From assembly GCA_001724265.1 (NCBI GenBank), contig MEDY01000448.1, positions 1 to 21,539 on the forward strand: a DNA stretch of 21,539 nt, given 5' to 3'. Shown here in pieces: positions 19,814-21,539 of the stretch. Position numbers and translations under genes: made by a program. Numbering within the stretch: the first letter of the stretch is position 1; each line of letters begins with the position of its first letter. Source of the stretch: Rhizaria sp. SCN 62-66. Taxonomy: Eukaryota; Rhizaria, unplaced. The notes beneath the pieces were generated by a model. It ran no database searches, was not told the origin of the DNA, and saw nothing but the letters and a program-made list of their open reading frames with translations.

Positions 19814-20784
19814 TTAGTTGGCGGCGAAGTAGACAAAGAGGTGGGAGAAGACGAGGGCGAAGAAAAAGACGCCCCACGAGGGCCAGATAATGGCAATAGC
19901 AACAACGAATGCAAAGAAGAGGGCGACAAGCTGGCGCCGCTTCATCGAGCTGGCCAGCGTGTCGGAGGCCGTGATGTACGACAGGTGCAGCGTCGTCGGC
20001 TTGGGCTCCTTACCGAGCGCAGAGGCCGAGAGCCAGTGCTGAGCGCGGACGAGGTCGTTGCCGCGCAGCAGCAAGGACTTGTCGAACTCGGTCTCCTCCC
20101 ACTCGCGCGCAGTGCAAAGCAGCTTGGTGTGGTAGCGCGCGTGGCGGATGTCGCTGTCGAGCGTGCGCTGCAGCAGCTTCATTGCCGCCTTGAAGTCATC
20201 GCCGTCGGAGCGGAAGAAGATCCAGTTCAGCGCGGCAATCTCCTTGCGCACAATCTTGAAGTCAACGTCGCGGCACACGACGGGAACAATGCGCTTACCG
20301 TTGCGCACGGCGTGGTCGATCTGCATGTTGCAGAACTCGGACTTGACGGAGTCGGGCGACAGCACGAAAATGAAGCAGTCGGACGTGTCGATACCGCGGT
20401 TCGTCTCACGAATCCAGTCGTTGGACGGGGGAATATCCTCCCAATCAACCCAGATCTTACGGTCGTCAACGGCAAGAGCGTCATGGAGCATCTTCACAAA
20501 GCCCTTATCTGTGGAGGAGAGTTGATAGGGAGTGGCAGAGATGCGTTAAAGAGGATGAGAGTGTGTACGCAGGATAGAGCGCCAGCTCAAGAACAAACAT
20601 TGAAGGATAAACAAGATCGCTAGAAAGACAGAACTACAGTGCAATCCAAAAACGTACCTTTACCAGAGAAACAGAGAAGAACAGAACACCCAACGAGGTG
20701 GGAATCAGCCTGATCAAGGAAAGTGCCTGATGAGAGGCCCTCCTTGAACGACTCCTCCCGCTGCTCGTCAGCTGCGGAACTCAT
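19814..20784 (-). CDS. Membrane-anchored TIR-domain protein of bacterial type
   Basis: Two exons, 20784-20658 and 20508-19814, give 273 residues ending in TAA. Splicing creates CFSGKDKGFVKMLHDAL, the expected first strand and helix of a TIR domain, so the junction is well supported. TIR spans about 33-150: WVDWEDIPPSNDW (62-74), FIFVLSPDSVKSEFC (88-102), KRIVPVVCRDVD (114-125), then LNWIFFR. A conserved extension follows (TKLLCTAREWE, SLLLRGNDL, PTTLHLSYITAS), known from cyanobacterial and other bacterial TIR proteins that carry WD40 or STAND modules. Here it leads instead to two short hydrophobic segments (about 235-250 and 254-270) at the C-terminus, so the TIR domain probably faces the cytosol. 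TIR domains act as NADases or scaffolds; the usual catalytic Glu (CxxE) is Gln105 here. A bacterial origin is likely but unproven. Confidence 0.88.
20509..20657 (-). other. Spliceosomal intron, 149 nt
   Basis: On the minus strand the donor is AAAG|GTACGT and the acceptor TCTCCTCCACAG|AT, phase 1. A CTTTAAC branch-like motif lies about 45 nt before the acceptor. Removing it restores the TIR reading frame through K-D-K. Size and donor hexamer match the other intron in this window. Confidence 0.88.
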
Positions 20785-21539
20785 CCTATGGTGCGATGCG
20801 AACAAAAGGAAGGGAAGTAAATGAGGGCAGATGAGCTACTGATGGGCAATATATGTCTCGAAGAGAAACCTGTGTGGCATACAGAGGCGAGGAAGCTGTT
20901 CACCCTCAGTGCCAGAGAAACGGTGGGCGGGAAGGGTAACCAGAAGTCATTCGCATGGCTCTGTGACGTAGCAGTTAAGAGCTTCAATACGCAATTTAAA
21001 ATCCTCGTTGCGTGAAAAATCCATAGTGCAACTAAAAGTGATTGCTGACGATCGGAGTATGCACAAACACAGCGGTTTAGCTTCCACCAAAGACGCCAAG
21101 CAGCCCTGGCCGCCCGAATCTTTCCAGGAGGCATTACGCCCCAACGAGAACGTCAGTATGCATAGGACTGGACAAAAGCGAAATTCGCGGCGTCGGAAAA
21201 TACAACATATTTGACTACTAGAAAACAACCACTCTGAACCACGCCAGCGGCCCGTTTAGTCTCACCCCACAAGAGCCAGCGACTGTGGGACTGGCAGCGG
21301 CTTATCATTTGTTGTGATCAAATTTTGACGGCTCGCTCAAACTTGTTCACTTCAATATCTCACCTTCAATTAAGCAATTTCTTTCGCTTTTTGATTTGGA
21401 TAATAATGTTCTGTCAAGATCAATAATTTTTGTAAACTGAAGTAGTATGGGGGGGAGCGGACTATAACTCACACGAACAAAAATGAGATATCGCATAAGT
21501 CATCACAACTCACACGATCATAACTCAGTCACTGAGGTC
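20785..21539. other. Upstream region of the TIR gene, no gene seen
   Basis: On the minus strand a pyrimidine-rich run ending CACCATAG lies one base before the TIR ATG, like a splice acceptor, so the true 5' UTR may begin farther upstream. Open frames here lack family features or codon bias. The right end has AACTCACACGA repeated at 21466-21476 and 21507-21517 and a CTCAGT-C-ACTGAG palindrome at 21524-21536. Confidence 0.55.

Noticed and set aside
19362-19877. Minus-strand open frames of 100-171 codons beyond the TIR gene
   Set aside because: Repetitive low-complexity DNA with odd Cys/His/Arg content and no domain. The TIR gene already ends at 19814.
20620-20805. Exon 1 of the TIR gene as a stand-alone 61-codon ORF starting with TTG
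   Set aside because: The ATG at 20784 and the GTACGT donor at 20657 join it to the TIR core. The residues past the donor are intron.
20781-21228. Minus-strand ORFs upstream of the TIR gene as extra exons
   Set aside because: No homology to TIR partners and no supported donor. The spliced protein already has a plausible N-terminus.

Overview
The window is nuclear DNA of a unicellular eukaryote, lineage not identified. It has GT-AG introns of about 150 nt with pyrimidine-rich acceptors, a condensin SMC2 gene, secretory-pathway membrane proteins with signal peptides, GC-rich genes and AT-rich spacers. No operons, bacterial promoters, mobile elements, CRISPR arrays, rRNA genes or convincing tRNA genes were seen. 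The main observation is that TAG appears to be read as an amino acid, most likely glutamine. Two long genes make sense only if in-frame TAG is translated: a GC-rich alanine-rich coiled-coil gene (six TAGs in about 1,545 codons) and a 2,228-residue surface protein (one TAG). In the surface protein the TAG falls where a sister repeat has Gln. All five gene ends in the window use TAA or TGA. Layout: 3-4640 (+) is the 3' part of the alanine-rich gene. 5377-12063 (+) is a giant type I surface protein with signal peptide, nine related beta-sandwich-like repeats, a Cys-rich/TSP1-like/EGF-like stalk, one transmembrane helix and a short tail. 13689-12877 (-), two exons, is a small type I membrane protein. 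Its cytosolic tail resembles the cation-dependent mannose-6-phosphate receptor, but it has no lectin domain. 14607-18137 (+) is SMC2, uninterrupted. 20784-19814 (-), two exons, is a membrane-anchored TIR protein of a bacterial type whose expected catalytic Glu is Gln. The spacers hold paired palindromes after the first two genes, two Myb/MSA-like AACGG motifs upstream of SMC2, and several unassigned inverted repeats. The genes are functionally unrelated neighbours: two for the secretory or surface system, one for mitotic chromosome condensation, one for possible TIR signalling and one unknown. What links them is the shared genetic code and gene structure: TAG as sense, GTACGT donors, and YAG next to the start codon in several genes.
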